A stretch of DNA of 64,000 nt, from positions 21,284-85,283 of the forward strand of contig CAKOOH010000005.1 of NCBI GenBank assembly GCA_934098485.1, given 5' to 3'. The DNA comes from an uncultured Bacilli bacterium (GTDB lineage Bacteria > Bacillota_I > Bacilli_A > RF39 > UBA660). Under the pieces are notes generated by a model. The model searched no databases and was not told the DNA's origin. It saw only the letters and a list, made by a program, of their open reading frames with translations. The first letter of the stretch is position 1, and every line of letters begins with the position of its first letter. Shown one piece after another: positions 1 through 7,892 of this stretch. A program made the position numbers and the translations under genes.

Positions 1-2
1 TT

Positions 3-542
3 TCAAAATATTATGAACATGTAAAAGATAGTGCAAAAAATTTTAATGAATCGAAATTAACTAAAATTCAAAAAAATTTAATTACAATGGCAAGCCAATA
101 TTTAACATATAAAAAGACATCAAAAGATACAATATTAAATATTTTTATAGATGAAATTATCGCGTCAATAAATGAAATATTAGATGGAATAATCCCCTTT
201 GGATATCCTATGTATGAATCTTATGTTCAATCATTACAATTATTAGAAAAAGAAGGAAAAACATATAATGATTTATTTGGACATATTTTATTTAAAAATG
301 AAAAATTAATAAAAATTCAAAATTTCTTACACGCAGTTTCAAAAATAAAAGACGAAAGCTATCAAATTGTATGGGATATGGGAGGAAATGATCCGGATTA
401 TTTTGAAAAAAGAGATGAAAAAGTAAAACAAATATTAAATAAAAATAATCTTGACGAAGATTTTATGGACATATTTTATGAATTTTATCTTCCTAAATAC
501 TATGAAAAATTATTGGAGATAGTTGAAGAAAACGAATTATAA
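3..542 (+). CDS. Unknown protein, 5' end outside window
   Basis: The reading frame is open without a stop from base 3, so the gene almost certainly begins upstream of the window. The first ATG inside is at 87, but no ribosome binding site precedes it. About 179 residues are visible. They are charged and mostly helical in character, with no signal peptide or membrane segment and an acidic C-terminus. I recognise no family. It is followed by a stretch without a clear gene and then by the small minus-strand gene and AbiE pair, so it belongs to an accessory-looking block. Function is unknown. Confidence 0.5.
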   Translation, partial: SKYYEHVKDSAKNFNESKLTKIQKNLITMASQYLTYKKTSKDTILNIFIDEIIASINEILDGIIPFGYPMYESYVQSLQLLEKEGKTYNDLFGHILFKNEKLIKIQNFLHAVSKIKDESYQIVWDMGGNDPDYFEKRDEKVKQILNKNNLDEDFMDIFYEFYLPKYYEKLLEIVEENEL

Positions 543-684
543 CTTATCAATCACAAATAAAAAATGAAGAAGAAAATTTTTGGTATAATATAAGAAGTAT
601 GAATTTACAATTGATTCAACTTTTAGTTTCGCCAATTAAGCCACTTAGACTATTTATTAAAATATAAAACATTGTATATTAAAT

Positions 685-966
685 TTGGACAGCATCTTTA
701 ATATTGATACTGTAATACCATCTAATTTAACTAAATCATCTTATTATGCTATTTATACCAGAAATGCCCAAAGTGATGATTATACTAATTTAAATTGTTA
801 TGTTTTTTACTATTCTAATAAAGCAGGTGATAAAAATATCCGAGTAGCTTTTTCCAATAATGGCACTCCAATAAGGGACTATCATTTTGATGAAAGTAGT
901 GCGAAAAACTCAAATATTAATAATCATGATTTATTAATTTATCAGTATAAAGGCATTATCAAATAA
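685..966 (+). CDS. Doubtful small ORF, possible gene remnant
   Basis: An open frame of about 93 codons beginning with TTG, with an in-frame stop just upstream at 658-660 and no good ribosome binding site. The composition is rich in Asn, Ser and Tyr, and nothing suggests a signal peptide. An extended -10 (TGGTATAAT near 580-589) lies about 100 bases upstream, and a hairpin terminator follows directly (968-1000), so the stretch may be transcribed. It could be the 3' part of a decayed larger gene. I do not recognise the product. Confidence 0.3.
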   Translation: MDSIFNIDTVIPSNLTKSSYYAIYTRNAQSDDYTNLNCYVFYYSNKAGDKNIRVAFSNNGTPIRDYHFDESSAKNSNINNHDLLIYQYKGIIK

Positions 967-967
967 T

Positions 968-1000
968 AAAAAAAGTAGTTAATTAGTTTTCTACTTTTTC
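968..1000. terminator. Bidirectional intrinsic terminator
   Basis: The arms AAAAAGTAG (970-978) and CTACTTTTT (991-999) pair perfectly around a 12-base loop. The A-run and T-run on the two sides let it serve both the plus-strand ORF ending at 966 and the minus-strand gene whose stop lies at 991-993. Confidence 0.7.
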
Positions 1001-1194
1001 TTTTTTTTCGCTTTTAATTTGGCAATCGCATTTCGAACAAACTGCGCTTGGGTTAATCCTTCTTCTGCAAGTAACATATCAAGTTCTTTCTTTTCTTCTT
1101 TTTTTAAATTAATTTTAAGTGGTGAATAATGTTTTTTCTTATATTCATTTATATACTCATTTTGATTAAATTTCTTTTTTTCGTCTTTAGCCAT
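991..1194 (-). CDS. Small ribbon-helix-helix-like protein
   Basis: A 67-residue basic protein. After a Lys-rich start, residues about 20-60 show the pattern of Arc/CopG-like proteins seen in small antitoxins and mobile-element regulators: a short beta strand (SPLKINLKK), then a helix (KELDMLLAEEGL), then a second helix (TQAQFVRNAIAKL). The C-terminus is a run of lysines. The start at 1194 is chosen because the promoter (-35 TGTCAT at 1246-1251 and -10 AGTATA at 1223-1228, read on the minus strand, 17-bp spacer) rules out the longer frames, and an AAGGA motif lies about 13 bases upstream. It may be a DNA-binding regulator or an orphan antitoxin. No toxin partner is adjacent in the same orientation. 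Confidence 0.6.
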   Translation of the reverse strand: MAKDEKKKFNQNEYINEYKKKHYSPLKINLKKEEKKELDMLLAEEGLTQAQFVRNAIAKLKAKKKKK

Positions 1195-1209
1195 TTTTAA
1201 ATCTTCATC

Positions 1210-1262
1210 CTTTCTTTTCATAAGTATATCACATTGGGAGGGTAGTGTCATTAAAATAATAA
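1210..1262 (+). repeat. 53-bp direct repeat, copy 1
   Basis: Identical over 53 bases to 2953-3005. Here it contains the minus-strand promoter of the ribbon-helix-helix gene (ATGACA, 17 bp, TATACT) and its early leader. The AbiE toxin-antitoxin pair lies between the two copies. Confidence 0.9.
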
Positions 1263-1424
1263 CATCATGGATTGAAACAAAAGGATAAATTTAATATCAC
1301 TACTAAAAAATAGTTTTTAAAAAGAGTAATTTTATATTTAAAGTTTTTTTAATGAATGTGAGGTAAAAAAAGTTTTCAAGTACACTTAAATGTGATAAAA
1401 TTTAAGTGTGAAAGGAAAAACGAT

Positions 1425-2012
1425 ATGGAATATGAAAATAAAATTTTAAATTTATTTAAAAATGGTTATTTAATTACTAAAAATGTTACCGATAATAATA
1501 TTCCTAGGATTTACCTTACTAAACTTATTAAAGAAAATAAAATAGAAAGAGTAAGTCGTGGAGTATATATTAAAAAGAATGTTTTAGTAGATGAATTTGT
1601 CGTATTACAAAGCAAAAGTAAATATGCCATTTATTCTAATACAACAGCACTTTATTTACATGGACTTTCTAATAGAATTCCTATTAGATATGATATTACA
1701 ATTAAAAGTGGGTATAAAGGTTCACTTCAAAAAGAAGATAATGTTAATTTATTTTATACAAAAAACGAATTATTAGATTTAGGAGTTATTAACTATAAAC
1801 TAAATTCCGGTAATATTATTAAAGTTTATGATTTAGATAAAACTATTTGTGACATTATTAAAAATAAAAAGAAAATAGATGCAGAAATTTTTAATAAAGC
1901 TATTAGAGAATATTTTTATAGTCAAAAGAAAAATACTTTAAAACTATATGAATATGCTAAAAAGATGAATATTTATAATAAGGTAAGAGATACTTTCGAG
2001 GTGCTTCAATGA
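1425..2012 (+). CDS. abiEi: AbiEi-type antitoxin and regulator
   Basis: A 195-residue protein at the first position of an AbiE-type (type IV) toxin-antitoxin pair. The N-terminal ~50 residues form a winged helix with the typical text of the family: YLTKLIKENKIERVSRGVY, then a YAIYSNTTALYLHGLSN segment close to the AbiEi antitoxin core. In the family the antitoxin represses its own operon and counteracts AbiEii without binding it stably. The start at 1425 is preferred over an ATG at 1392 because AAAGGA sits about nine bases ahead of it. The gene ends in an ATGA overlap with the toxin gene, implying translational coupling. The pair lies between two identical 53-bp repeats, which hints at acquisition as a unit. 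Confidence 0.85.
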   Translation: MEYENKILNLFKNGYLITKNVTDNNIPRIYLTKLIKENKIERVSRGVYIKKNVLVDEFVVLQSKSKYAIYSNTTALYLHGLSNRIPIRYDITIKSGYKGSLQKEDNVNLFYTKNELLDLGVINYKLNSGNIIKVYDLDKTICDIIKNKKKIDAEIFNKAIREYFYSQKKNTLKLYEYAKKMNIYNKVRDTFEVLQ

Positions 2013-2860
2013 TTAAAAATAGGGATAGTTTAAAAGCAAGAACGTCTAATTTAGCTAATAAAACTAATATTCCTAATAAATATTTAATTCAAAGCTTTAT
2101 GTTTGAAGCTTTATTAAAAAGAATATCAATTTCTAAATATAAAGATAAATTTATAATTAAAGGTGGCCTCTTATTATCATCTATCTTTGGTGTAAACTTA
2201 AGAAGTACTATGGATTTAGATACCACTATAAAAGGATTATCACTGGATAGAGAAACCATTATTAAAGTTATTAATGATATTATTAGCATTGAAATAGACG
2301 ATAATATCAAAATTGAAATAGAAAATATTAAAGATATTAGAGAAGAAGAATTATATTCGGGTTTTAATGTCAATTTAAAAGCCGAATTCGATGGTTTGAA
2401 AACTAATTTAATGATTGATATAACTACAGGAGATGTTATTACTTATAAAGAAGTTGAGTTTAAATATAATACCTTATTTGATAATGAAATCATCAATATT
2501 ATGACTTATAATTTTGAAACTATACTAGCAGAAAAATTTGAAACAATAATTAGCAGAAATATAGATAATACTAGAATGAAAGATTATTATGATTTATATA
2601 TGTTTGTTAATTTAAAATGGGATGATATTAATAAGGATACTTTAAGAAAAGCAATTATAAACACCGCTAAAAATCGTAAAACTTTAGATTACATAGATAA
2701 TGCTAGTAAATATATAGAATTAATTAGTGATGACTCAAGATTAAAATCTCTTTGGAATAGTTATAAAAGTAATTATGATTATGCAAAAAATATAGAGTTT
2801 GAAGATACAATATATGCTATTAAAACAATTGGCAAAATTGTTACATCAGTCGGAATTTAA
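2009..2860 (+). CDS. abiEii: AbiEii-type nucleotidyltransferase toxin
   Basis: A 283-residue protein of the AbiEii/MenT nucleotidyltransferase family. The catalytic core is visible: KGG at 51-53, then R65-S-T-M-D69-L-D71 (the RSTxDxD motif with both metal-binding aspartates), a third acidic residue at D137, and the family's late K191-D192-x-x-D195 motif (MKDYYDLY). Relatives transfer nucleotides to RNA, for example tRNA acceptor ends, to stop growth during phage infection. All these residues are present and the length is normal, so the toxin looks active. It starts inside the antitoxin stop codon (ATGA). A minus-strand promoter carried by the 53-bp repeat downstream points into its 3' end. 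Confidence 0.88.
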   Translation: MIKNRDSLKARTSNLANKTNIPNKYLIQSFMFEALLKRISISKYKDKFIIKGGLLLSSIFGVNLRSTMDLDTTIKGLSLDRETIIKVINDIISIEIDDNIKIEIENIKDIREEELYSGFNVNLKAEFDGLKTNLMIDITTGDVITYKEVEFKYNTLFDNEIINIMTYNFETILAEKFETIISRNIDNTRMKDYYDLYMFVNLKWDDINKDTLRKAIINTAKNRKTLDYIDNASKYIELISDDSRLKSLWNSYKSNYDYAKNIEFEDTIYAIKTIGKIVTSVGI

Positions 2861-2933
2861 GTGGTAAAAAGTGAAACTGGCTAAGAAAGAAACTAAAAAC
2901 AACCTTCGAATATAAAAAACATATCATAAAATT

Positions 2934-2961
2934 AAAGAAGAAACGTAATCTTCTTTCTTTT
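2934..2961 (+). terminator. Probable terminator after abiEii
   Basis: The arms AAAGAAG (2934-2940) and CTTCTTT (2950-2956) enclose a nine-base loop and are followed by a short T-rich stretch. The hairpin is weak. It abuts and partly overlaps the second 53-bp repeat. Confidence 0.4.
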
Positions 2962-3005
2962 CATAAGTATATCACATTGGGAGGGTAGTGTCATTAAAAT
3001 AATAA
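2953..3005 (+). repeat. 53-bp direct repeat, copy 2
   Basis: An exact copy of 1210-1262. It carries the same minus-strand promoter elements (-10 at 2966-2971, -35 at 2989-2994), but here no ribbon-helix-helix gene follows. The promoter instead points antisense into the end of abiEii. Confidence 0.9.
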
Positions 3006-3062
3006 TGTAGTAATTTTAAAGTATATATATTATTAATATAATGAAAAATACTAAGAATCATG

Positions 3063-3107
3063 GTATAATATTTCTAATTTAATTTGATAAATAAAGGAGG
3101 TATTTAA
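3063..3107 (+). promoter_or_regulatory. Promoter and strong RBS of the fic gene
   Basis: An extended -10 (TGGTATAAT, about 3060-3068) is followed by a full-consensus ribosome binding site AAAGGAGGT about seven bases before the ATG at 3108. Confidence 0.6.
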
Positions 3108-3920
3108 ATGGAAGAAATAACCTATAATAAAGTTGAAGATGAAAAAAGCCCCAAAATAAAACAGTTATATTGGGATATTGCCTTTGGTCTTCAAGACGTA
3201 GATGGATTAAAGCCATCTAAATATATGATTGAATTATCAAAAGAACATATAAATGGGCAAAAAACGTATCATGAGGTTAAAGAAGAAATTACCTCTTATT
3301 ATAAGATAAATTATGATAATCATGCTGACGATGATGAAGAAGAAGCTGATGAAGTTTCTATCGCAATATACCAAATACTTAATAATAAATCTTTTAGATT
3401 TGATTATTTAACTTTAAAAAATTATCATCAAAGATTATTTTGTAACTTAAATAAAGAAAAATATAATCCGGGCGTTTTTAGATTGTATAACATAACTAAA
3501 GACGAGCCAATTTTAAATGGTGATACAGTAAACTATCAATCTTATGATATGATTGAAGAAACTTTAAAATATGATTTTAATGAAGAAGCGGCTCAAAATT
3601 ATCTTGAGTTTACTGAAGAACAATTAATAAATCGTATTTGTGAGTTTACATCTAGAATATGGCAAGTACATCCTTTTCAAGAGGGTAATACAAGAACTAC
3701 AGCTATTTTTATTCAAAAATATTTAAATAGCATTGGATTTAAAGTAAACAACGAATTATTTAAAGATAATTCCCAATATTTTAGAAATGCTTTAGTAAGA
3801 GCAAATTACACAAATTATAGTAAAGGCATAAGTGCTGATACCAAATTCCTAAAAATGTTTTTTGAAAATTTATTATTATATAAAAATAATGAATTAAATA
3901 ATGATGATTTAAAAATATAA
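3108..3920 (+). CDS. Fic-domain AMP-transferase-like protein
   Basis: A 270-residue Fic protein. The catalytic loop H188-P-F-Q-E-G-N-T-R-T197 matches HxFx(D/E)GNxRxx, with the His, Asn and Arg all present, so nucleotide transfer (usually AMP) to a target protein is plausible. Residues about 20-62 resemble the helical antitoxin part of VbhA-type Fic proteins (DGLKPS followed by an NGQKTYHEVKEEI-like helix), which suggests a fused self-inhibitory module. The inhibitory motif (S/T)xxxE(G/N) is degenerate: L28 stands in place of Ser and D32-G33 in place of Glu-Gly. A very acidic stretch (DDDEEEADE, 74-82) separates the two parts. It has its own promoter and lies next to the AbiE pair, making this a small defence or toxin block before asnS. 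Confidence 0.85.
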   Translation: MEEITYNKVEDEKSPKIKQLYWDIAFGLQDVDGLKPSKYMIELSKEHINGQKTYHEVKEEITSYYKINYDNHADDDEEEADEVSIAIYQILNNKSFRFDYLTLKNYHQRLFCNLNKEKYNPGVFRLYNITKDEPILNGDTVNYQSYDMIEETLKYDFNEEAAQNYLEFTEEQLINRICEFTSRIWQVHPFQEGNTRTTAIFIQKYLNSIGFKVNNELFKDNSQYFRNALVRANYTNYSKGISADTKFLKMFFENLLLYKNNELNNDDLKI

Positions 3921-3955
3921 AAATCACATTTTTCCTTAAATATGCCGAAATTCTC

Positions 3956-3983
3956 TTTAAATTTTTCTAAATTGTGCTATACT
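3956..3983 (+). promoter_or_regulatory. Promoter of the asnS T-box transcript
   Basis: A good -10 (TATACT, 3978-3983, with an upstream TGC) lies 16 bases after a weak -35 (TTTAAA). The T-box leader begins just downstream. Confidence 0.5.
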
Positions 3984-3989
3984 AAGTAA

Positions 3990-4224
3990 GTAAATCGAAG
4001 AAAAAGACAAGTAAAATTTAAACCGGCTTAAAGAGAGTCAAGATATGGTGGAACTTGATAGCACGTTAAATTTGAATAACACTTTGGAGTGATGTATTGA
4101 AAACTAGTAAATACATTCGTATAGATGCGTTAAATCTTAAAGTGATCTACAAATGTAGATAAATTGGGTGGTACCGCGGAATTTAAACAGTGTTTCGTCC
4201 CTTGAGGATGATATACTGTTTTTT
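3990..4224 (+). ncRNA. T-box riboswitch (tRNA-Asn)
   Basis: A tRNA-sensing leader upstream of asnS. Visible parts are the AAGAGAG element and GGTGGAA distal loop of stem I, a specifier AAC at 4078-4080 followed by A (an Asn codon, matching the downstream gene), and the T-box sequence TGGGTGGTACCGCGG at 4165-4179. A terminator hairpin follows, from AAACAGT to ACTGTTTTTT. Uncharged tRNA-Asn should pair with the specifier and the T-box bulge, block the terminator and allow asnS transcription. Confidence 0.95.
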
Positions 4225-4250
4225 ATATATAAAAGAAAGGAAAAAAAATT

Positions 4251-5639
4251 ATGGATTATGTATTTTTAAGCGATTTATACGCAAGTGAAAAAGAATATTT
4301 AGATAAGGAAGTAAAAGTAAAAGGTTGGATTAGAAATCATCGACCTCAAAAAGAATTTGGTTTTATTGATTTTTCTGATGGCACTTGTTTTAAACATTTA
4401 CAAATTGTCTATACAAATAAACTAAGTGACTTTGACAAAATAACTAAATTACATAATGGTTCTAGTATTGAAGTAACTGGTGTATTTACTCATTCTGAAG
4501 GAAAAGGGCAAGACTATGAATTAAAAGCAAACTCTATTACTCTATTAGGTGACTGTGCTGAGGATTTTCCATTGCAACCTAAAAAACATAGTATGGAGTT
4601 TTTAAGAAACATTGCGTACTTAAGACCTAGAAGTAACACTTTTCAAGCCGTATTTAGAGTAAGAAGTGTTGCCGCTTTTGCTATTCACAAATACTTTCAA
4701 GAAAAAGGTTATATATATGTTCATACACCACTATTAACAACTGCTGACTGTGAAGGCTCAGATCAAATGTTTAAAGTAACCACTTTAGATTTTGATAACT
4801 TACCAAAAACTGAAGATGGCAAAGTGGATTTTAGTAAAGACTTATTCAATAAAAAAACCTTTATAACTGGCTCTGGTCAATTACATGGGGAAACATTTGC
4901 CCTAGCATTTAGTAAAATTTATACTTTTGGTCCTACTTTCAGAACTGAAAACTCTAATACAAAAACTCACGCTAACGAGTTCTGGATGATTGAACCAGAA
5001 ATTGCTTTTGCTGACATTAATGATTTAATGGACATTGAAGAAGACTTCTTAAAATATATTGTTAAATATGTCCTAGATACATGCCCAGATGAAATAGATT
5101 TCTTTGATAAATTCGTTGAACCAGGCTTAAAAGAAAAATTAGAAAAAGTTATTAGCAGTAAATTTGTAAGAATAGACCATAAAGACGTTATTGATTTACT
5201 AAAAAACAGTGGCGAAAAATGGGAATTTACTCCTGACTATGATGATGACCTTGCTAAAGAACACGAAAAATGGCTAACAACTCATTTTAATGGCCCTGTT
5301 TTTGTTAAAAACTGGCCTAAAGACATTAAAGCATATTACATGAAATTAAACCCTGATGGCAAAACTGTTGCGGGAGTTGATTTAGAAGTTCCTGGTGCTG
5401 GTGAACTTATTGGTGGCTCTCAAAGAGAAGAAGACCTTGAAGCACTACAAAAAAGAATGAAAGAAATGAATGTTGACGAGTCATTAATCGATTGGTACAT
5501 TAACTTAAGAAGATACGGAACTTGTGTTCACTCAGGCTTCGGCATGGGCTTCGAAAGATTAATTATGTATATAACAGGTATGACAAACATTAGAGACGTA
5601 TGTCCATATCCTAGAACCCCAGGTAGTTGCTTATATTAG
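4251..5639 (+). CDS. asnS: Asparaginyl-tRNA synthetase
   Basis: A class IIb aminoacyl-tRNA synthetase of 462 residues, normal for the family. The N-terminal OB fold for anticodon binding spans about residues 15-100 (VKVKGWIRNHR, FIDFSDGT). Class II motif 2 reads FGPTFRTENSNTKTHANEFW and motif 3 GFGMGFERLIMYITGM. The absence of an archaeal-type AspRS signature, together with the Asn specifier of the T-box directly upstream, makes this AsnRS rather than AspRS. It charges tRNA-Asn in the cytoplasm. It is transcribed alone and is followed by a strong terminator. Confidence 0.96.
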   Translation: MDYVFLSDLYASEKEYLDKEVKVKGWIRNHRPQKEFGFIDFSDGTCFKHLQIVYTNKLSDFDKITKLHNGSSIEVTGVFTHSEGKGQDYELKANSITLLGDCAEDFPLQPKKHSMEFLRNIAYLRPRSNTFQAVFRVRSVAAFAIHKYFQEKGYIYVHTPLLTTADCEGSDQMFKVTTLDFDNLPKTEDGKVDFSKDLFNKKTFITGSGQLHGETFALAFSKIYTFGPTFRTENSNTKTHANEFWMIEPEIAFADINDLMDIEEDFLKYIVKYVLDTCPDEIDFFDKFVEPGLKEKLEKVISSKFVRIDHKDVIDLLKNSGEKWEFTPDYDDDLAKEHEKWLTTHFNGPVFVKNWPKDIKAYYMKLNPDGKTVAGVDLEVPGAGELIGGSQREEDLEALQKRMKEMNVDESLIDWYINLRRYGTCVHSGFGMGFERLIMYITGMTNIRDVCPYPRTPGSCLY

Positions 5640-5668
5640 AAGATAACCTTAAATTATCTTCTTTTTTT
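5639..5668 (+). terminator. Intrinsic terminator of asnS
   Basis: A perfect eight-base-pair stem, GAAGATAA (5639-5646) with TTATCTTC (5654-5661), has a seven-base loop and is followed by seven T. It begins at the last base of the stop codon. Confidence 0.85.
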
Positions 5669-5775
5669 GTTTTTGCATCTAGTAACCTTGATTTTTAGCG
5701 CCTTCGGTAGTAAAATCTTAATAACATTTATAAATAATAATAACTTAAATATTAATTTTCTTAGGGGGAGTTTAT

Positions 5776-7209
5776 ATGGCGAATATCACACTACAAGATT
5801 TAATTAATAATATTAAATCTTACAATAAGGAAGAAGTAGAAATAATCAAAAAAGCCTATTACTATGCAGAAAATTTGCATGCCGGTCAGTATCGCCAAAG
5901 TGGGGAGCCTTACATAACCCATCCTTTAAATGTTGCCTATATACTTAGTCAAATGCACGCTGATAGGGACACCATAATCGCCGCTTTACTCCACGACACC
6001 CTAGAAGATACTTCTGCGACGCTAGAAGATATTCATCATGAATTTAATGATACCATCGCTCATTTAGTTGATGGTGTTACTAAACTTTCCAAAATGAATT
6101 TTTCATCTAAACAAGAAAGAAATGCTGCTAACACCCGTAAAATCATAACAAGCATAACTGAAGATGTTAGAATTATCATAATTAAACTAGCCGATCGCCT
6201 TCATAATATGCGCACCTTAGAATTTAAATCTTCTGCCAAGCAAAAAGAAAATGCTCTAGAAACTCTCGAAATATTTGTCCCTCTTGCTTACTATATTGGT
6301 GCTTATAATCTAAAAAGTGAATTAGAAGATTTATCATTAAAATATTTAAATCCCGACGACTATCAAAGAGTCAGTGAAAAACGGGCTTTAATTGAAACCA
6401 AATATGAAAGTATTTTAAAAGAAATGCTCGAAAATATCGACTTTTTATTAAAGCAAAACAAAGTGCCTCATGAAATAAAAATGCGTCTTAAAAATCTTTA
6501 TGGCATTTATAAATCTCTTATAAGTGGCGTGAAACTAAATGACATCCATGACTTAGTAGCCTTACAAATCATGGTAGAAACAGTAAACGATTGCTACCGA
6601 ACTTTAGGCCTAGTTCATCAAATATATCATCCTATCAATTATGAATTTAAAGACTATATTTGCAATCCTAAACCTAATATGTATCAGTCTTTGCATTCAA
6701 ATCTATATGTTCCAACAAATCATATTGTGCAAGCCCAAATTAGAACCTTTGATATGGATAAAATTGCCTCATATGGTCTTACCGCTTACTGGGATAAACT
6801 AAAAGGCAAAGCCAGAGATGCCATGCAAGAAGACTTACGAACTAAATTTAAATTTTTTAAAACTTTAACTGAAATTGATGAGACTTTTTTAGATAATGCT
6901 GACTTTGTAAGCCAAGTTAAAAAAGAACTACTATCTGGTACCATCTGTGTTTACACTTCATCTGGAAAATCCATTGAAATGCCACTAGGTTCTACCGCTA
7001 TTGACTTTGCTTACAGCCTAAGTACTGATATTGGTGATACTATGGTAGGTGCCGTTATTAATGGTAAAACAATGCCTGCTGATACCGTTTTACAAAATGG
7101 TGATTACATAAAAATCATAACCGATGCTATGTCATTTGGCCCTAAAAAAGGCTGGGTAGATAAAGTTATAACTACGGCTGCCCACCGAGAACTAATTAAA
7201 TTTAAATAA
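5776..7209 (+). CDS. Short Rel/SpoT homologue, hydrolase likely intact
   Basis: A 477-residue (p)ppGpp enzyme with an HD hydrolase domain, a synthetase domain and a TGS domain (about 388-450), lacking the helical, zinc-finger and ACT regions of ~730-residue Rel. Hydrolase residues are all present: H35 in HxGQxRxSGEPY, H49-P, H73-D74, E77-D78, and D140 in LADRLHN. The synthetase domain keeps R237, K239, D259, K292 and the YQSLH motif, but conserved positions are changed. The Glu before QIRT is Q319, the Arg of the LLAxR motif is Q264, the Arg before FKDYI is E290, and the usual His in AAHW is Tyr. It is therefore probably an alarmone hydrolase with a weak or dead synthetase. It lies only 17 bases ahead of the response-regulator gene, likely in one operon. 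Confidence 0.88.
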   Translation: MANITLQDLINNIKSYNKEEVEIIKKAYYYAENLHAGQYRQSGEPYITHPLNVAYILSQMHADRDTIIAALLHDTLEDTSATLEDIHHEFNDTIAHLVDGVTKLSKMNFSSKQERNAANTRKIITSITEDVRIIIIKLADRLHNMRTLEFKSSAKQKENALETLEIFVPLAYYIGAYNLKSELEDLSLKYLNPDDYQRVSEKRALIETKYESILKEMLENIDFLLKQNKVPHEIKMRLKNLYGIYKSLISGVKLNDIHDLVALQIMVETVNDCYRTLGLVHQIYHPINYEFKDYICNPKPNMYQSLHSNLYVPTNHIVQAQIRTFDMDKIASYGLTAYWDKLKGKARDAMQEDLRTKFKFFKTLTEIDETFLDNADFVSQVKKELLSGTICVYTSSGKSIEMPLGSTAIDFAYSLSTDIGDTMVGAVINGKTMPADTVLQNGDYIKIITDAMSFGPKKGWVDKVITTAAHRELIKFK

Positions 7210-7226
7210 AAAACTAAGGAGAAATT

Positions 7227-7892
7227 ATGAAAAGAATCTTAATTATTGAAGATGATAAAAAACTTGCTAATGAATTAAAATACCTATTAAACACTCACGG
7301 TTATGATGCTGATAAAATAGAAAGCTTTACCGGAAATATCGTAGATGACATTATCGCTTCTAGATCCGATTTAATCTTACTTGATATAAATCTTCCTTTC
7401 GAAAGTGGCGAAACCATCTTAAAAAACTTACGCAAAACATCTAATACACCCGTAATTATGCTAACTAGTAAAGTAGGGGAAATAGATGAAGTCTTATCCC
7501 TTAGTTATGGAGCCGATGATTATATTACTAAACCGTATAACCCCACCATTTTACTTTTACATATCGAGGCCATTTTAAAAAGAACCATGCCTAAACAAGA
7601 TATCATTAACTATAAAGGCGTGACAATAAACCTAAATAAAAGTTCCCTTACTGATGGCATCAAAGAAATACCTCTAACTAAAAGTGAAATGATTATCTTT
7701 AAATATTTACTAGATAATCAAAACAAAATTGTTTCAAGAGATGCTTTAATGACCGCCCTTTGGGATAATGACGACTATATAAATGATAATGCTTTAACTG
7801 TAAATATCAGTAGGCTAAGAGGCAAACTAGAAGCATTTCACATCGAAAAAAATTTAGAAACTAGAAAAGGGCAAGGTTACATCTTATTATGA
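7227..7892 (+). CDS. OmpR-family response regulator, BceR-like
   Basis: A 221-residue two-component response regulator. The receiver domain has the acidic pocket E8-D9-D10, phosphoacceptor D53 (LLDINLP), T80 and K102 (TKPYNP). The C-terminal half is an OmpR/PhoB winged helix (LTKSEMIIFKYLLDN, then NALTVNISRLRGKL). Its gene overlaps the histidine kinase gene by four bases (ATGA), and an ABC transporter of BceAB type follows, so it very probably activates the transporter when peptide antibiotics act on the envelope. A matching TTACA-N4-TGTAA operator lies upstream of the ATPase gene. Confidence 0.9.
   Translation: MKRILIIEDDKKLANELKYLLNTHGYDADKIESFTGNIVDDIIASRSDLILLDINLPFESGETILKNLRKTSNTPVIMLTSKVGEIDEVLSLSYGADDYITKPYNPTILLLHIEAILKRTMPKQDIINYKGVTINLNKSSLTDGIKEIPLTKSEMIIFKYLLDNQNKIVSRDALMTALWDNDDYINDNALTVNISRLRGKLEAFHIEKNLETRKGQGYILL

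Noticed and set aside
599..667. A 22-codon frame starting at ATG 599 behind a TATAAT-like box
   Set aside because: No ribosome binding site and no recognisable character. Too short to support as a gene.
5680..5735. Small hairpin-like sequence (GATTTTTAGCGCC...TAGTAAAATC) between asnS and the Rel gene as a riboswitch
   Set aside because: Only a short imperfect stem can be drawn and no known riboswitch core is present.
2009..7892. Possible use of the Mycoplasma code (TGA as Trp)
   Set aside because: TGA closes genes in tight ATGA overlaps at 2009 and 7889, and Trp is encoded by TGG throughout, so TGA is a stop.
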